Source of the DNA: CAZZIQ01 sp964654355
GTDB taxonomy: Bacteria; Pseudomonadota; Gammaproteobacteria; GCF-002020875
Assembly: GCA_964654355.1 (NCBI GenBank)
Contig: CAZZIQ010000002.1
Location: 1-54,548 of the forward strand
Direction of reading: 5' to 3'
DNA length: 54,548 nucleotides
Numbering within the stretch: the first letter of the stretch is position 1; every line of letters begins with the position of its first letter. The notes beneath the pieces were generated by a model. That model ran no database searches. It was not told the origin of the DNA and saw only the letters and a list, made by a program, of their open reading frames with translations. This document shows positions 31,801 to 40,180 of the stretch, piece after piece. The translations under genes were made by a program, and so were the position numbers.

Positions 31801-33406
31801 CGTAGAGCGAGCGCCGATGCTGGGATAGCACCGCGATCGGGGTGTCGTCACCCATCGAACCAATGGCTTCTTGGCCATCACTGGCCAGAACCTTGAGCAC
31901 CTCTTGGCGCTCTTCGAAGGTGATCTGGAAGAGCTTCTGTGCCACCTCGAGTTCGCTGTGTGCGAGCTCAGGCGCGCTCGGCTCATCGTCTTTAATCGCG
32001 GTCGCAAGATGGCGGGTATAGGTTTCCAGCCATTGCTTGTAGGGCTGGCGCTGCTTTAGATCTTGATCGATCTGTTCGGGCAGGACCAGCGCACCGGTTT
32101 CGGTGTCGACCGCAATCATCTGTCCCGGACGCAGCCGACCTTTGCGCACAACTTGATCGGAATCATAGTCATACACGCCGATTTCAGAAGCGAGGGTGAT
32201 ATGGCGGTCCTTGGTAATGACCCAACGCGCTGGACGCAGGCCATTGCGATCCATGGTGCACGCAGCATAACGGCCATCGGTCAGCACGATACCGGCCGGG
32301 CCATCCCACGGTTCCATATGCATGGAGTTGTATTCATGGAAGGCACGCAGATCCGGATCCATGGACTCGATGTTCTGCCAGGCGGGTGGAATCAGCAGAC
32401 GCATGGCGCGGAAGATATCCATGCCGCCCATCAACAGTGCTTCGAGCATGTTGTCGAGGCTGTTGGAGTCGGAGCCACTCATTGATACCAGCGGGCGCAC
32501 TGCATCCATGTCTGGAATCAGCGGGGTTTCGAACTTCATCGAACGTGCAACCGACCAGTTACGGTTACCGGCAACGGTATTGATCTCACCATTGTGCGCG
32601 AGCTGACGGAAGGGTTGCGCCAAGCGCCACTGTGGCAGCGTGTTGGTCGCGAAACGCTGGTGATAAACACACAACGCCGACTCAAAGCGCTCATCCTGTA
32701 GGTCGGGGTAGAACACCGGTAGGTATTCCGGCATGACCAAGCCTTTATAGGAGAGGACGCGCGCGGACAGACTTGGGATATAGAACGCGGGATCGTTTGG
32801 TTCGATCTGTTTTTCGGTTTGGCGACGCGCGATAAATAAGGCACGCTCAAAATGCACCGCATCCATGTCGGCTGGTGCATTGACGAAGATTTGTTCGATT
32901 TGCGGCAACACCGCAAGTGCGTGCTCACCACAGGCATTCGGATCGGTCGGGACGATGCGCCAGCCGAGGACTTCCACACCCTGCGCGCGCAAGGCGTTTT
33001 CCAGAGTTGCGCGCGCTTTGTTCGCCAGTGCATTGTCAGCATTGAGAAACACCATGCCGGCAGCGAAGGTGTCATTGAGCGCAAAGCCCAACTCGCTAGC
33101 AACCGCACGCAAGAAGCCTTCAGGGCGTTTCATCAACAAACCGCAGCCGTCGCCTGACTTCCCATCGGCGGCGATCGCGCCACGGTGGGTCATGCGATTG
33201 AGGGATTCAATGGCGGTGCGCACCAGCCAGTTGCTGGGCTTGCCATCCATTTGTGCGATCAAGCCGAAGCCGCAGTTGTCGCGCTCAAATTCAGGCCGAT
33301 ACAGGCCAAGTGAATCGAGTGTGCTGTGCGCAGACGGGTAGGTCGATGCGAGCTGGGTGTATTCGTTCTTCACCAATGTTTCCGCGTTCCCGATGGCTGT
33401 AGCCAT
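28862..33406 (-). CDS. gltB: Glutamate synthase large subunit
   Basis: This ~1,514-residue enzyme makes two glutamates from glutamine and 2-oxoglutarate. The class II amidotransferase domain begins at the nucleophile in DNCGFGLIAQMDG, which is exposed by cleaving a propeptide. A central domain, an FMN barrel with the 3Fe-4S motif CKYLRICHLNNC, and a C-terminal GXGXG beta-helix follow. The start is uncertain: the ATG at 33406 gives a 44-residue propeptide close to the family norm, while ATGs at 33439 and 33457 and a GTG at 33505 are also in frame. None has a well-spaced ribosome site. Confidence 0.95.
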   Translation of the reverse strand: MATAIGNAETLVKNEYTQLASTYPSAHSTLDSLGLYRPEFERDNCGFGLIAQMDGKPSNWLVRTAIESLNRMTHRGAIAADGKSGDGCGLLMKRPEGFLRAVASELGFALNDTFAAGMVFLNADNALANKARATLENALRAQGVEVLGWRIVPTDPNACGEHALAVLPQIEQIFVNAPADMDAVHFERALFIARRQTEKQIEPNDPAFYIPSLSARVLSYKGLVMPEYLPVFYPDLQDERFESALCVYHQRFATNTLPQWRLAQPFRQLAHNGEINTVAGNRNWSVARSMKFETPLIPDMDAVRPLVSMSGSDSNSLDNMLEALLMGGMDIFRAMRLLIPPAWQNIESMDPDLRAFHEYNSMHMEPWDGPAGIVLTDGRYAACTMDRNGLRPARWVITKDRHITLASEIGVYDYDSDQVVRKGRLRPGQMIAVDTETGALVLPEQIDQDLKQRQPYKQWLETYTRHLATAIKDDEPSAPELAHSELEVAQKLFQITFEERQEVLKVLASDGQEAIGSMGDDTPIAVLSQHRRSLYDYFRQQFAQVTNPPIDPLREQIVMSLETCLGRELNLFEETADHAKRLIIDSPVLSRGKFSALLETHTNDYPHQVLDLGYDPSGSLHGAIKQLCKDAEDAVRAGKVLLVLSDRAMQANRPQVHALLATGAVHHHLVRTGLRCDANLIIDTATARDPHQFATLIGYGATAVHPWLAYEVLHDLIAQDDLRNITASDAAALYRKGINKGLYKILSKMGISAVASYRGAQLFEAVGLHREVVDLCFKGTTCRIQGSRFADLENDQRVLMREAWNQRKPIRQGGLLKFLHGGEYHAYNPDVVQSLQKAVQSGEMNDYRVFAKHVNGRGVAALRDLFALSDKTQAIPLDQVEPWENIAKRFDTAAMSLGALSPEAHEALAIAMNTLGGRSNSGEGGEDPARYGTNKVSKIKQIASGRFGVTPHYLVNAEVLQIKVAQGAKPGEGGQLPGNKVNDLIARLRFCNPGTTLVSPPPHHDIYSIEDLAQLIFDLKQVNPDALVSVKLVAEAGVGTIAAGVAKAYADLITIAGHDGGTGASPLTSVKYAGSPWELGLSETHQILRANDLRGRVRLQTDGGLKTGLDVVKAAMLGAESFGFGTGPMVALGCKYLRICHLNNCATGVATQNATLREKHFKGLPEMVINYFRFVAEEAREWMAQLGIRSFDELVGRSDLLEAATGLSDKQSNLDLSPILRGHGNIPADKPHTVQDARNVPFDTAELAEQMVRDCLPAIENKRGGSFSYQVRNTDRSIGARLSGEIAKRHGNLGMESTPLEIALQGNVGQSFGVWNAGGLHLTLEGDANDYVGKGMAGGRLVLHPPKNAAYRSHETPIMGNTCLYGATGGELFAAGTAGERFGVRNSGATTVVEGVGDHGCEYMTGGIVAVLGSTGLNFGAAMTGGLAYVLDMEQAFVDRYNHELVDIHRLTPEPMQPYRDHLLSLIERHAALTGSAWSRKIANEFADFSGLFWLVKPKALELADLLATQTRAA

Positions 33407-33551
33407 GTGTTTCAGGTCTGCGCCCAGGGTCAACGGCATCCCGACGCATCTCACCATTTCCGAGGCGCCGAATCCTGCGAGACCGGGGTTGATTGCCGCA
33501 GACACATTTCCTTGTGTTTTGCGGGTCAATCAGGGGCAGAAAAGGTCCGAA

Positions 33552-33580
33552 AGTATAGTGCGCCGCTCTGTAGCGTTCAA
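33552..33580 (-). promoter_or_regulatory. Sigma-70 promoter of gltBD-malic enzyme
   Basis: TTGAAC (33580-33575), a 17-base spacer and TATACT (33557-33552) on the minus strand match the sigma-70 consensus at 9 of 12 positions. Transcription would start near 33545, giving a leader of 40-140 bases depending on which gltB start is used. Confidence 0.75.
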
Positions 33581-33649
33581 TTTGCGCGACCCATTCATTA
33601 ATGGGTATCTGGGTGCGTGGGTAGTGAATTCACCCATGCGTGAACCCAG

Positions 33650-33940
33650 TCAGTAGACGTTTGGATGGCGTGGTGGTTCCGGCGGGCAGTCCGGTAAGGC
33701 CCCTTCGGCAAAGGTGATTCGATAGCCCTGTTGAATTTGTCGATCACGGCGGGATTCGAGGATGCCCACGGCATCTTCAAGGCATTCGAAGTGTTCGCGG
33801 GTGAGTTGGCCAGCGCGGCCGACATAGCCCGACTCGCGCACGAGATTCCAGCCCCCGAGCAGGTCGCGGACCAGGTGCAGTTGATAGAAGCGCGGCAGCT
33901 GATCGTCCTCGAGCGTGGGTTTTTGCATGTAAATGCGCAT
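33650..33940 (-). CDS. Small WGR-domain-like protein
   Basis: This 96-residue protein resembles the WGR domain, a nucleic-acid-binding fold: RFYQLHLVRDLLGGWNLVRESGYVGRAGQ. The signature W-G-R triplet itself is replaced by S-G-Y, though the surrounding pattern and the following GQ are kept. The start is uncertain: ATG at 33940 or 33928, both without a strong ribosome site. It begins about 17 bases after the dgt stop and is probably the last gene of the pil-aro-dgt transcript. Its job is unknown. Confidence 0.72.
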   Translation of the reverse strand: MRIYMQKPTLEDDQLPRFYQLHLVRDLLGGWNLVRESGYVGRAGQLTREHFECLEDAVGILESRRDRQIQQGYRITFAEGALPDCPPEPPRHPNVY

Positions 33941-33956
33941 GCGACTCGGAGGCAAC

Positions 33957-35147
33957 TTAGGAGGTTTGATAGCTCGGATCGAGTACGCGCCGGTGTTCCA
34001 GTAGCGCGTAACGGTCGGTCATGCCGGCGATGTAGTCAGCCACGGCGCGTGCACGCCCGATCGCCGGAGTCGCTTCTTCGGCCTCGAGCCGTTTCACGGC
34101 GGCTTGTTGTTCCGGAGGGAGTAAGCCAACTTCATTGTTAAAGGCGGTGAACAACTCGCGCAGCACCCGCTCCGCTTTGCTCGTCATGCGGTTCACGCGG
34201 TAGTGACGATAGAGGTTATGCCGTAAATGCCGTTTGAGTTCGAGATTGAGCTCACGCATTTCTGGACTGAAGCAGACCAGGGGTTCGCTTTGCGCGCGGA
34301 CATCTTCCAGCGTCTGAATATTGGCCGCTGCGATTCGGCGTTGACTGTTCTCCACAACATCGCGCACTTGGCGGTCAATCATGCGCCGAATGACTTCGTG
34401 AATCACACGACGACCTTCCAGTTCAGGGTAGCGCGTTCGTACCGCATCGTATTGGTCGCGAAAGAGTGCAATCTCACACAGTGCATCGAGTTCCAATAGA
34501 CGGGCGCGCAGGCCGTCGTCGATGTCATGGTTGTTGTAGGCAATTTCGTCAGCGAGGTTGACCAACTGCGCCTCTAGATTGGGCTGTCCGCTATTGAGAA
34601 AGCGTGCGCCAACTGCGCCCAGTTGCTCCGCGTTTTTCTGTGAGCAATGTTTGAGAATGCCTTCGCGGGTCTCGAACGTAAGATTCAGGCCGGGGAAGTC
34701 GGCATAGCGTTGTTCTAGGGCGTCGACCACGCGTAGCGATTGCAGATTATGTTCAAAGCCGCCGTAGTCCTGCATGCAATCGTTCAAGGCATCTTGACCG
34801 GCATGCCCGAACGGGGTGTGGCCAAGGTCATGCGCCAGTGCGATCGCTTCTGCTAAGTCTTCGTTGAGTTGCAGTGTGCGTGCAACCGAACGCGCAATTT
34901 GTGCGACTTCGATGCTGTGAGTAAGGCGTGTGCGGTACATATCGCCTTCGTGATTTACGAAGACTTGGGTTTTGTATTCGAGGCGTCGAAAGGCACCGGA
35001 GTGAATGATGCGATCGCGATCGCGTTGATGTTCGCTGCGATAGCCGGGGGGTGGCTCTGCGAAGGCGCGACCTTTCGAGTTGTGATCGCTAACCGCGTAA
35101 CTGGCGAGACCGGTGCTTGGCATGGCGCGCTCGTTACACAGGTTCAT
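33957..35147 (-). CDS. dgt: Deoxyguanosinetriphosphate triphosphohydrolase-like protein (HD domain)
   Basis: This 396-residue dNTPase releases tripolyphosphate from dGTP or related nucleotides. The HD metal site is visible as TRLTHSIEVAQIARS and ALAHDLGHTPFGHAG, preceded by QRDRDRIIHSGAFRRLEYKTQVF, which is typical of the shorter dGTPase class. The ATG at 35147 overlaps the end of aroB by 14 bases; the in-frame ATG at 35123 is an alternative. It sits between aroB and the WGR gene, a common neighbour arrangement. Confidence 0.92.
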   Translation of the reverse strand: MNLCNERAMPSTGLASYAVSDHNSKGRAFAEPPPGYRSEHQRDRDRIIHSGAFRRLEYKTQVFVNHEGDMYRTRLTHSIEVAQIARSVARTLQLNEDLAEAIALAHDLGHTPFGHAGQDALNDCMQDYGGFEHNLQSLRVVDALEQRYADFPGLNLTFETREGILKHCSQKNAEQLGAVGARFLNSGQPNLEAQLVNLADEIAYNNHDIDDGLRARLLELDALCEIALFRDQYDAVRTRYPELEGRRVIHEVIRRMIDRQVRDVVENSQRRIAAANIQTLEDVRAQSEPLVCFSPEMRELNLELKRHLRHNLYRHYRVNRMTSKAERVLRELFTAFNNEVGLLPPEQQAAVKRLEAEEATPAIGRARAVADYIAGMTDRYALLEHRRVLDPSYQTS

Positions 35148-36231
35148 TGCGTACGCCGCGACAGGCGTCTAGCGTCTGTCTCAACAAAGTCGGATCGTAA
35201 TCGGCAGTTAGTATTGCTCCGCCAAGTTCTTTCAAAAGAACTAAACGGATCTGGCCTGCCTCCACTTTTTTATCGATCGCCATCATTTCTAAGTAGCGTG
35301 CATTGTCTAGATCTTTGGGACCAACCACGGGGAGCTTGCTGCGCGCGATGAGATCCCGGGTGCGCGCAACGTCGGCTTCGTCAATCCAGCCCATGCGTTG
35401 TGACAAGTCGGCGGCCATCACCATGCCCGTCGCTACCGCTTCGCCGTGTAGCCATGCGCCGTAGCCCATACCGGCCTCAATCGCATGACCAAAGGTGTGG
35501 CCTAGGTTAAGCAGTGCACGTTGATTGGCTTCGTGTTCGTCAGCGGCCACAACTTCGGCTTTGTTTTGACACGAGCGCTCAATCGCTTCAGAGAGTGCAG
35601 CTGGATCGCGCGTATTCAATGCGTCGATATGCTTTTCGATCCAGACGAGAAAGACCGGGTCACGAATTAATCCGTATTTAATGACCTCGGCAATGCCTGC
35701 CGCGAGTTGGCGTGGCTCAAGGGTGTTAAGGGTTTCGGTGTCGGCCAGCACACATTGCGGCTGATAGAACGCCCCAATCATGTTTTTGCCGAGCGGATGA
35801 TTGACCCCGGTCTTGCCGCCGACGGAGGAGTCCACCTGTGCGAGCAAGGTGGTCGGGATCTGAATGAAATTCACGCCACGCTGATAGGTCGCTGCGGCAA
35901 AGCCGGTGAGATCGCCAATGACACCGCCACCGAGTGCAACGAGCGTGCACTTGCGGTCGAAGCGCAGTTGCAGCAAGCGGGTGAAGATCAGCTCTGCGGT
36001 TTGCAGATTCTTGGTTTCTTCGCCGTCGGGCAGGACGAGGGCTTCCACCTCAAATCCGGCAAACAGTTTTACGGCACGATCCAGATACAGTGGCGCGACG
36101 ATTTCATTGGTGACAATCAGCACTTGCCGACCGTGCACATGGGGCTGCACCAATTCCGGATGCGCGAGGAGGCCCGGACCAATATGGATCGGGTAGCTAC
36201 GCGCACCCAGTTCAACTTGCAGGGTTTTCAT
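35134..36231 (-). CDS. aroB: 3-dehydroquinate synthase
   Basis: This 365-residue NAD- and zinc-dependent enzyme performs the second step of the shikimate pathway. It shows DGEETKNLQ, GGGVIGDLTGFAAATYQRG, PTTLLAQVDSSVGGKTGVNH and the zinc motif LNLGHTFGHAIE. The frame is open to 36312, but the ATG at 36231 gives the family start (MKTLQVELGARSYPIHIG) and has GGAA about 9 bases upstream. It follows aroK, the standard aroKB pair behind pilQ. Confidence 0.97.
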   Translation of the reverse strand: MKTLQVELGARSYPIHIGPGLLAHPELVQPHVHGRQVLIVTNEIVAPLYLDRAVKLFAGFEVEALVLPDGEETKNLQTAELIFTRLLQLRFDRKCTLVALGGGVIGDLTGFAAATYQRGVNFIQIPTTLLAQVDSSVGGKTGVNHPLGKNMIGAFYQPQCVLADTETLNTLEPRQLAAGIAEVIKYGLIRDPVFLVWIEKHIDALNTRDPAALSEAIERSCQNKAEVVAADEHEANQRALLNLGHTFGHAIEAGMGYGAWLHGEAVATGMVMAADLSQRMGWIDEADVARTRDLIARSKLPVVGPKDLDNARYLEMMAIDKKVEAGQIRLVLLKELGGAILTADYDPTLLRQTLDACRGVRNEPV

Positions 36232-36315
36232 GACTGGAAATTCCAAAAAAATGTGTGCGCAAGTGTAGCGCGCAGCGCTTGCGCGGTCAGCGCGGCGCTG
36301 GCCTGGGCACATGTT

Positions 36316-36855
36316 TCAGGGTGTCGTAGAGCTCGTCTCAAGCTGCTTCAGCAGATGTTGCAGTACGGTTTTAACCGGCTGCTTGCCAGTGCTCAGCACA
36401 ATCTCGGCAACCTCGCGATAAAGCGGGTCGCGCAGCTCAAAAAGCTCTTGCAAGCGTGTCTTGGGGTCAGCGGTTTGTAACAGTGGGCGTTTGCGGTCGC
36501 GTTTGGTGCGGCTGTAGAGGTGTTCCACCGTCGCGTTTAGATACACCGTCGTCCCACGCTGTTTCAGATGCTTGCGATTTTCTTCGCGTAGAACAGCGCC
36601 ACCACCCGTCGCCAGCACGATGCCGTCGCGTTGGGTGAGCTCGTCAATTACGGTTGCTTCACGATCACGAAAGCCCGCTTCACCCTCGATGTCAAAAATC
36701 GTTGCGATGGTGACGCCTGTGCGTTTCTCAATCTCATCATCGCTGTCGACGAACTTCAGCTTGAGCGCTTTGGCCAGTTGTTTGCCCAGCGTGGTCTTGC
36801 CGGCGCCCATGAGGCCAACCAGAAAGATGCGCGTTGGGGGTGTTGTTGGGCTCAT
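36316..36855 (-). CDS. aroK: Shikimate kinase
   Basis: This 179-residue P-loop kinase phosphorylates shikimate. It has Walker A GLMGAGKTTLGK, the shikimate-binding VDSDDEIE and GFRDRE, the GGGAVL loop and the lid segment RKRPLLQ. Its ATG overlaps the pilQ stop as ATGA, so it is coupled to the pilus operon. Length matches the family. Confidence 0.97.
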   Translation of the reverse strand: MSPTTPPTRIFLVGLMGAGKTTLGKQLAKALKLKFVDSDDEIEKRTGVTIATIFDIEGEAGFRDREATVIDELTQRDGIVLATGGGAVLREENRKHLKQRGTTVYLNATVEHLYSRTKRDRKRPLLQTADPKTRLQELFELRDPLYREVAEIVLSTGKQPVKTVLQHLLKQLETSSTTP

Positions 36856-38672
36856 GATTGAGGCGGAGCTGCACTTGCTGGGCCCTTTTCTGGGCGTTCA
36901 ACTGGCGGCATTTGCAGATGACGTTGGCTGGGTGGAGCAATGCCTTCTTTGAGGATTTGCGGTGTTAGGAAAACCAGCAGCTCCGCCTTTTGACTGTCTT
37001 TGTAGTCGCTGCGGAACAGTCGACCAAGGAATGGAAGATCACCGAGGAAGGGAACCTTCGTTTGATCGATCTGGTTGATTTCTTCGTAGATGCCGCCGAT
37101 CACCAGCGTTTCGCCATCGGCAATCATGACCTCGGTCTGAATTTCATTGGTGTTAATGCCAGGCTCTTGCTTGACCCCATAAGTGCTGGTTGTAGGTGAG
37201 TCCTTTTTGATGCTCACGGCCATCACGATTTGACCTCTCGGCGTGATGCGCGGAGTCACCTTGAGCTGCATCACTGCCTCTTTGAATTCGACGTCGGTTG
37301 CTCCGCTTGAGGTTTCAGAAACATAGGGAATTTCCACGCCCTGCTGGATTAAGGCTTCTTTGCCGTTGCTGGTGAGGATGCGTGGATTGGCAACGGTTTC
37401 GCTTAAACCCTGGATCTGTGCCGCGGAGAGCTCGAGATCCAGCAAGATACCAACGGGAAGCTTCCCAATCGATAAACCGATTGTCCCCGCTGTATTAGAT
37501 GAGGGTAGGTTCACAGCAAGACGACTTTGGTCGCTGCTGGTGAGCGTAGGCGTGGTTCCGCCAAGTGCGGTATTTGCATTCGCGATGGAGCCCGATACAC
37601 CGACTTCCCAGCCGTCTTGATCACCAGGTACTTTCTGAATGCCCAGTTTGACACCAAGGTCTTTGGTGAAGTCATCGCTGGCAATCACAATGCGCGATTC
37701 GATTAAGACCTGTTGTGCGGGGAGATCGAGTTCCTGCAATGCAGTACGGATGTCTTGCAAATGCACTTCGGTGTCGCGGATGAGTAGCGTGTTCGTCCGT
37801 TCATCAACCCGCACGCTACCGCGTGGCGAGAGCAAGTGAGATTGTGTGCCTTCGAGCAATTTGGCTAATTCGCTCGCTTGCGCGTAATGCACTGGAATTT
37901 GCGCGTGGATCAGCGGTGCCGCGCGCGCTGCGTTTTGTGTCGCTTCATTGATGGAAGCGAGTTCGTTGGCTGGGGCAATCCACAGCACATTGCCGCGCCC
38001 ACGCATCGCCAGCCCTTGTGCCTGCAAGATCACATCCAATGCTTGGTCCCAGGGGACTTGGTGTAACCGTAGCGTCACATTGCCTTGCACTGAATCACTG
38101 GTGATGATGTTGAGGCCGGTGAATTCTGCCAAGATCTCGAGCGCGCGACGTGTTTCAATTTGTTGGAAGTTAAGGGTGAGCGGTGTGCCGCGATAGTCGT
38201 TGCTATGGGGTTGCGCGAGACGATGGGCAAGTACGGTCGTTGCATCACTGACCATTACGGTTTGATTTAAGCGGTCTGGTGAGGTTAGCTGTACTGCAAT
38301 CTGATTGCCGGTATTTTGCAGTGTTGCAGATTGAGCTTGGTTGAATTCAAGAACAATGCGGCTGCGGCTCGTGTCGCTGAAGACTTGCGCATCAACGATG
38401 CCTGGGTGGCTGCGTAGGGCATCGTTCAATGGTTGCGTCGCGCCAATCGAGGTGTCGGCTAGGTCGAGAATGAGGCGTGGCTGCCGCGGATCTATATAGA
38501 GATGCGCGCGGGTTGGTTGATCAAGCTGGAGCTGTAGTGCATTGCCTAGCCATTCCGCGCTGCGTAATTCGCTGGCTTGCGCAGTCGCCACTATCAGCGT
38601 GCCGGCAATGCTGCTGGCGAGCAAGGTGCGCCGAGTGGAATTCGCACGCGGTTGGCTGTGTAGTTTTTTCAT
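36852..38672 (-). CDS. pilQ: Type IV pilus secretin PilQ, short form
   Basis: This 606-residue outer-membrane secretin is the exit pore of the type IV pilus. It has a signal peptide ending near AQAS, a single AMIN domain (about 35-130), an STN domain (about 163-240), an N1 domain, and the secretin barrel ending with the signature VPFLGDLPFLGRLF and LLVFLTPQIL. Many PilQ proteins exceed 700 residues and have two AMIN domains, so this one is shorter at the N-terminus. It overlaps the PilO/P gene and aroK by 4 bases each. Confidence 0.96.
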   Translation of the reverse strand: MKKLHSQPRANSTRRTLLASSIAGTLIVATAQASELRSAEWLGNALQLQLDQPTRAHLYIDPRQPRLILDLADTSIGATQPLNDALRSHPGIVDAQVFSDTSRSRIVLEFNQAQSATLQNTGNQIAVQLTSPDRLNQTVMVSDATTVLAHRLAQPHSNDYRGTPLTLNFQQIETRRALEILAEFTGLNIITSDSVQGNVTLRLHQVPWDQALDVILQAQGLAMRGRGNVLWIAPANELASINEATQNAARAAPLIHAQIPVHYAQASELAKLLEGTQSHLLSPRGSVRVDERTNTLLIRDTEVHLQDIRTALQELDLPAQQVLIESRIVIASDDFTKDLGVKLGIQKVPGDQDGWEVGVSGSIANANTALGGTTPTLTSSDQSRLAVNLPSSNTAGTIGLSIGKLPVGILLDLELSAAQIQGLSETVANPRILTSNGKEALIQQGVEIPYVSETSSGATDVEFKEAVMQLKVTPRITPRGQIVMAVSIKKDSPTTSTYGVKQEPGINTNEIQTEVMIADGETLVIGGIYEEINQIDQTKVPFLGDLPFLGRLFRSDYKDSQKAELLVFLTPQILKEGIAPPSQRHLQMPPVERPEKGPASAAPPQS

Positions 38673-39610
38673 GGTGCAGATCCAATCGGCGCGGAATGTA
38701 CGGTCAGGCGTTGATGTTCACGGCGAAGGCTTGCGCTTGCGGGATGCCGCGGTTGCATTACTAAGTCAACGGAGTCGGGCAAGATCGCGAGAATTCTAGC
38801 GTGCTCACGCCCGACTGCATCCCCTATGCGAGCGCTAATTACACGATCGTCAGGCAGCAAGAAGAGTGCACGCGATTGCCCACGTTCTGGATCGATAAGG
38901 GTGCCGACAAGCAATAGTGCATTCAGATCCAGTTCAGTGAGTGGGCTGGTTTCCGTTGCTGCCTTTGTCGTGATTGTGCCCGCTGGTTGAAACGGATTGC
39001 GCGGCCCGAGCGTAACCTTCTGTGGCGATTTTTTGAGCCAACGCCAGAAGTCTTGAGAGGGTTGCTTTGCCGCAGTCGTCGCTTGGGTTTCCGTTGCGAT
39101 GGTCAGTTGGAGTTGTCGACCACCTGTTGTTGGTGCGGGTGTTTGAATCTGCGCGCTTAGGTTGTGTTCCGGGTCCAGTTGTACGGCAAGATCGTGGAGC
39201 ATGTTTGTGATTTGTGGGAGTGAGCCCTGAAATACAAGTCGATTTTGATCGGGGGGCAGAGTGCCACGCTGTTGTGCGGCGCGATTTGAGTCGGTCTGTT
39301 CGAGACGATGCAGCTGAAGCCCTTGTTGCGCTGCAAGACGTCGTATGCGCTCTTCGACTTCGCCTTTTTGGCGTTGTTGTAGATACGGGGAAAGTCCTGT
39401 GTCGAGCAGTACAAGCTCATGTTGTTGGCGCTGTTTTTGTTGTAACACGCTTACGTTTTGTTCGAGAGTTTTTTGCAACGTAATGCGCTGTTGTTCTGCC
39501 CATTGCTCGCCAAGCAAGAGTGCGACGAATAGCGTCCATGTCAGTATAGGAAGCCAGTGGCTTGGGGTTCGTTCAAGTTGCAGGCGAATCATGGCGGAGA
39601 TAGCGCTCAT
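38669..39610 (-). CDS. Fused PilO-like and PilP-like pilus alignment protein
   Basis: One uninterrupted 313-residue frame lies where pilO and pilP are normally two genes. Residues 1-18 are cytoplasmic, 19-36 are a membrane helix, 38-66 look like coiled coil, and ~67-175 resemble the PilO ferredoxin-like periplasmic domain. After a polar linker, residues ~201-288 resemble PilP: GPRNPFQPAG, then LTELDLNALLLVGTL and DDRVISARIGDAVGREHARI. There is no lipobox for the PilP part, which would be held by the PilO helix. The ATG at 39610 overlaps the pilN stop by one base, and the stop overlaps pilQ. Confidence 0.85.
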   Translation of the reverse strand: MSAISAMIRLQLERTPSHWLPILTWTLFVALLLGEQWAEQQRITLQKTLEQNVSVLQQKQRQQHELVLLDTGLSPYLQQRQKGEVEERIRRLAAQQGLQLHRLEQTDSNRAAQQRGTLPPDQNRLVFQGSLPQITNMLHDLAVQLDPEHNLSAQIQTPAPTTGGRQLQLTIATETQATTAAKQPSQDFWRWLKKSPQKVTLGPRNPFQPAGTITTKAATETSPLTELDLNALLLVGTLIDPERGQSRALFLLPDDRVISARIGDAVGREHARILAILPDSVDLVMQPRHPASASLRREHQRLTVHSAPIGSAP

Positions 39611-40167
39611 CAAGAGGTGCCTCCGTAATGGTCTGTGTCTGTGTCGATCGGGATGCGGATGCGAAAAAGGTGAACGGCTGATTTTTCAGTGGTCTCGAGC
39701 TGTTCTAAAACAACACGTGCCTGCGTCTTGCTTTGCAGAATTCGCTGCAAAGATGTGATGGCTTGGATGTGTTGCCCGGTCCCGTTCAGAATCAGCACAT
39801 TGGCGTCCAGCGAAACGCCGGTGAGTACGGCATCTACGGGCATGGCTGATGAGAGTTCGGCCAGGTGTTGGCGCAGCTGATCGAGTGCGCGTTGCTGTTG
39901 ATAAAGCGTCTGTGCGCGCCGCAGGGTGTTGCCGTGCGCAGCCGTATCGGGGCGTTGTTGCTGGTTCACTTCAGCGAGCAAGGCCTTTAGGTCGGAATGC
40001 GTCGCCAGCTGCTGGGTCAGGAGCGTGAACATGCCGACGGACAGTACAGCGCCGAGTACGGTGAACAGCTGTATCGAACGCCGCCACCGTGTGCGGCGTT
40101 GACGTTCGCGCCAAGGCACGAGATTGAAATTGGGTAAATCGCGATGAACGGGTCGGAGCAGTTTCAT
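39610..40167 (-). CDS. pilN: Type IV pilus inner membrane assembly protein PilN
   Basis: This 185-residue protein has the N-terminal motif FNLVPWRERQRR, the PilN version of the INLLPWR peptide that docks into PilM. One membrane helix follows (about residues 33-50), then a coiled coil and a ferredoxin-like periplasmic domain. The frame is open to 40290, but the ATG at 40167, 13 bases after the pilM stop, gives the family start. It pairs with the PilO domain in the inner membrane. Confidence 0.92.
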   Translation of the reverse strand: MKLLRPVHRDLPNFNLVPWRERQRRTRWRRSIQLFTVLGAVLSVGMFTLLTQQLATHSDLKALLAEVNQQQRPDTAAHGNTLRRAQTLYQQQRALDQLRQHLAELSSAMPVDAVLTGVSLDANVLILNGTGQHIQAITSLQRILQSKTQARVVLEQLETTEKSAVHLFRIRIPIDTDTDHYGGTS

Positions 40168-40180
40168 CTGTCTGTGTCCG

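Noticed and set aside
35707..36480. A 257-codon plus-strand frame opposite aroB and aroK
   Set aside because: It is antisense to two recognised shikimate-pathway genes and has no motifs.
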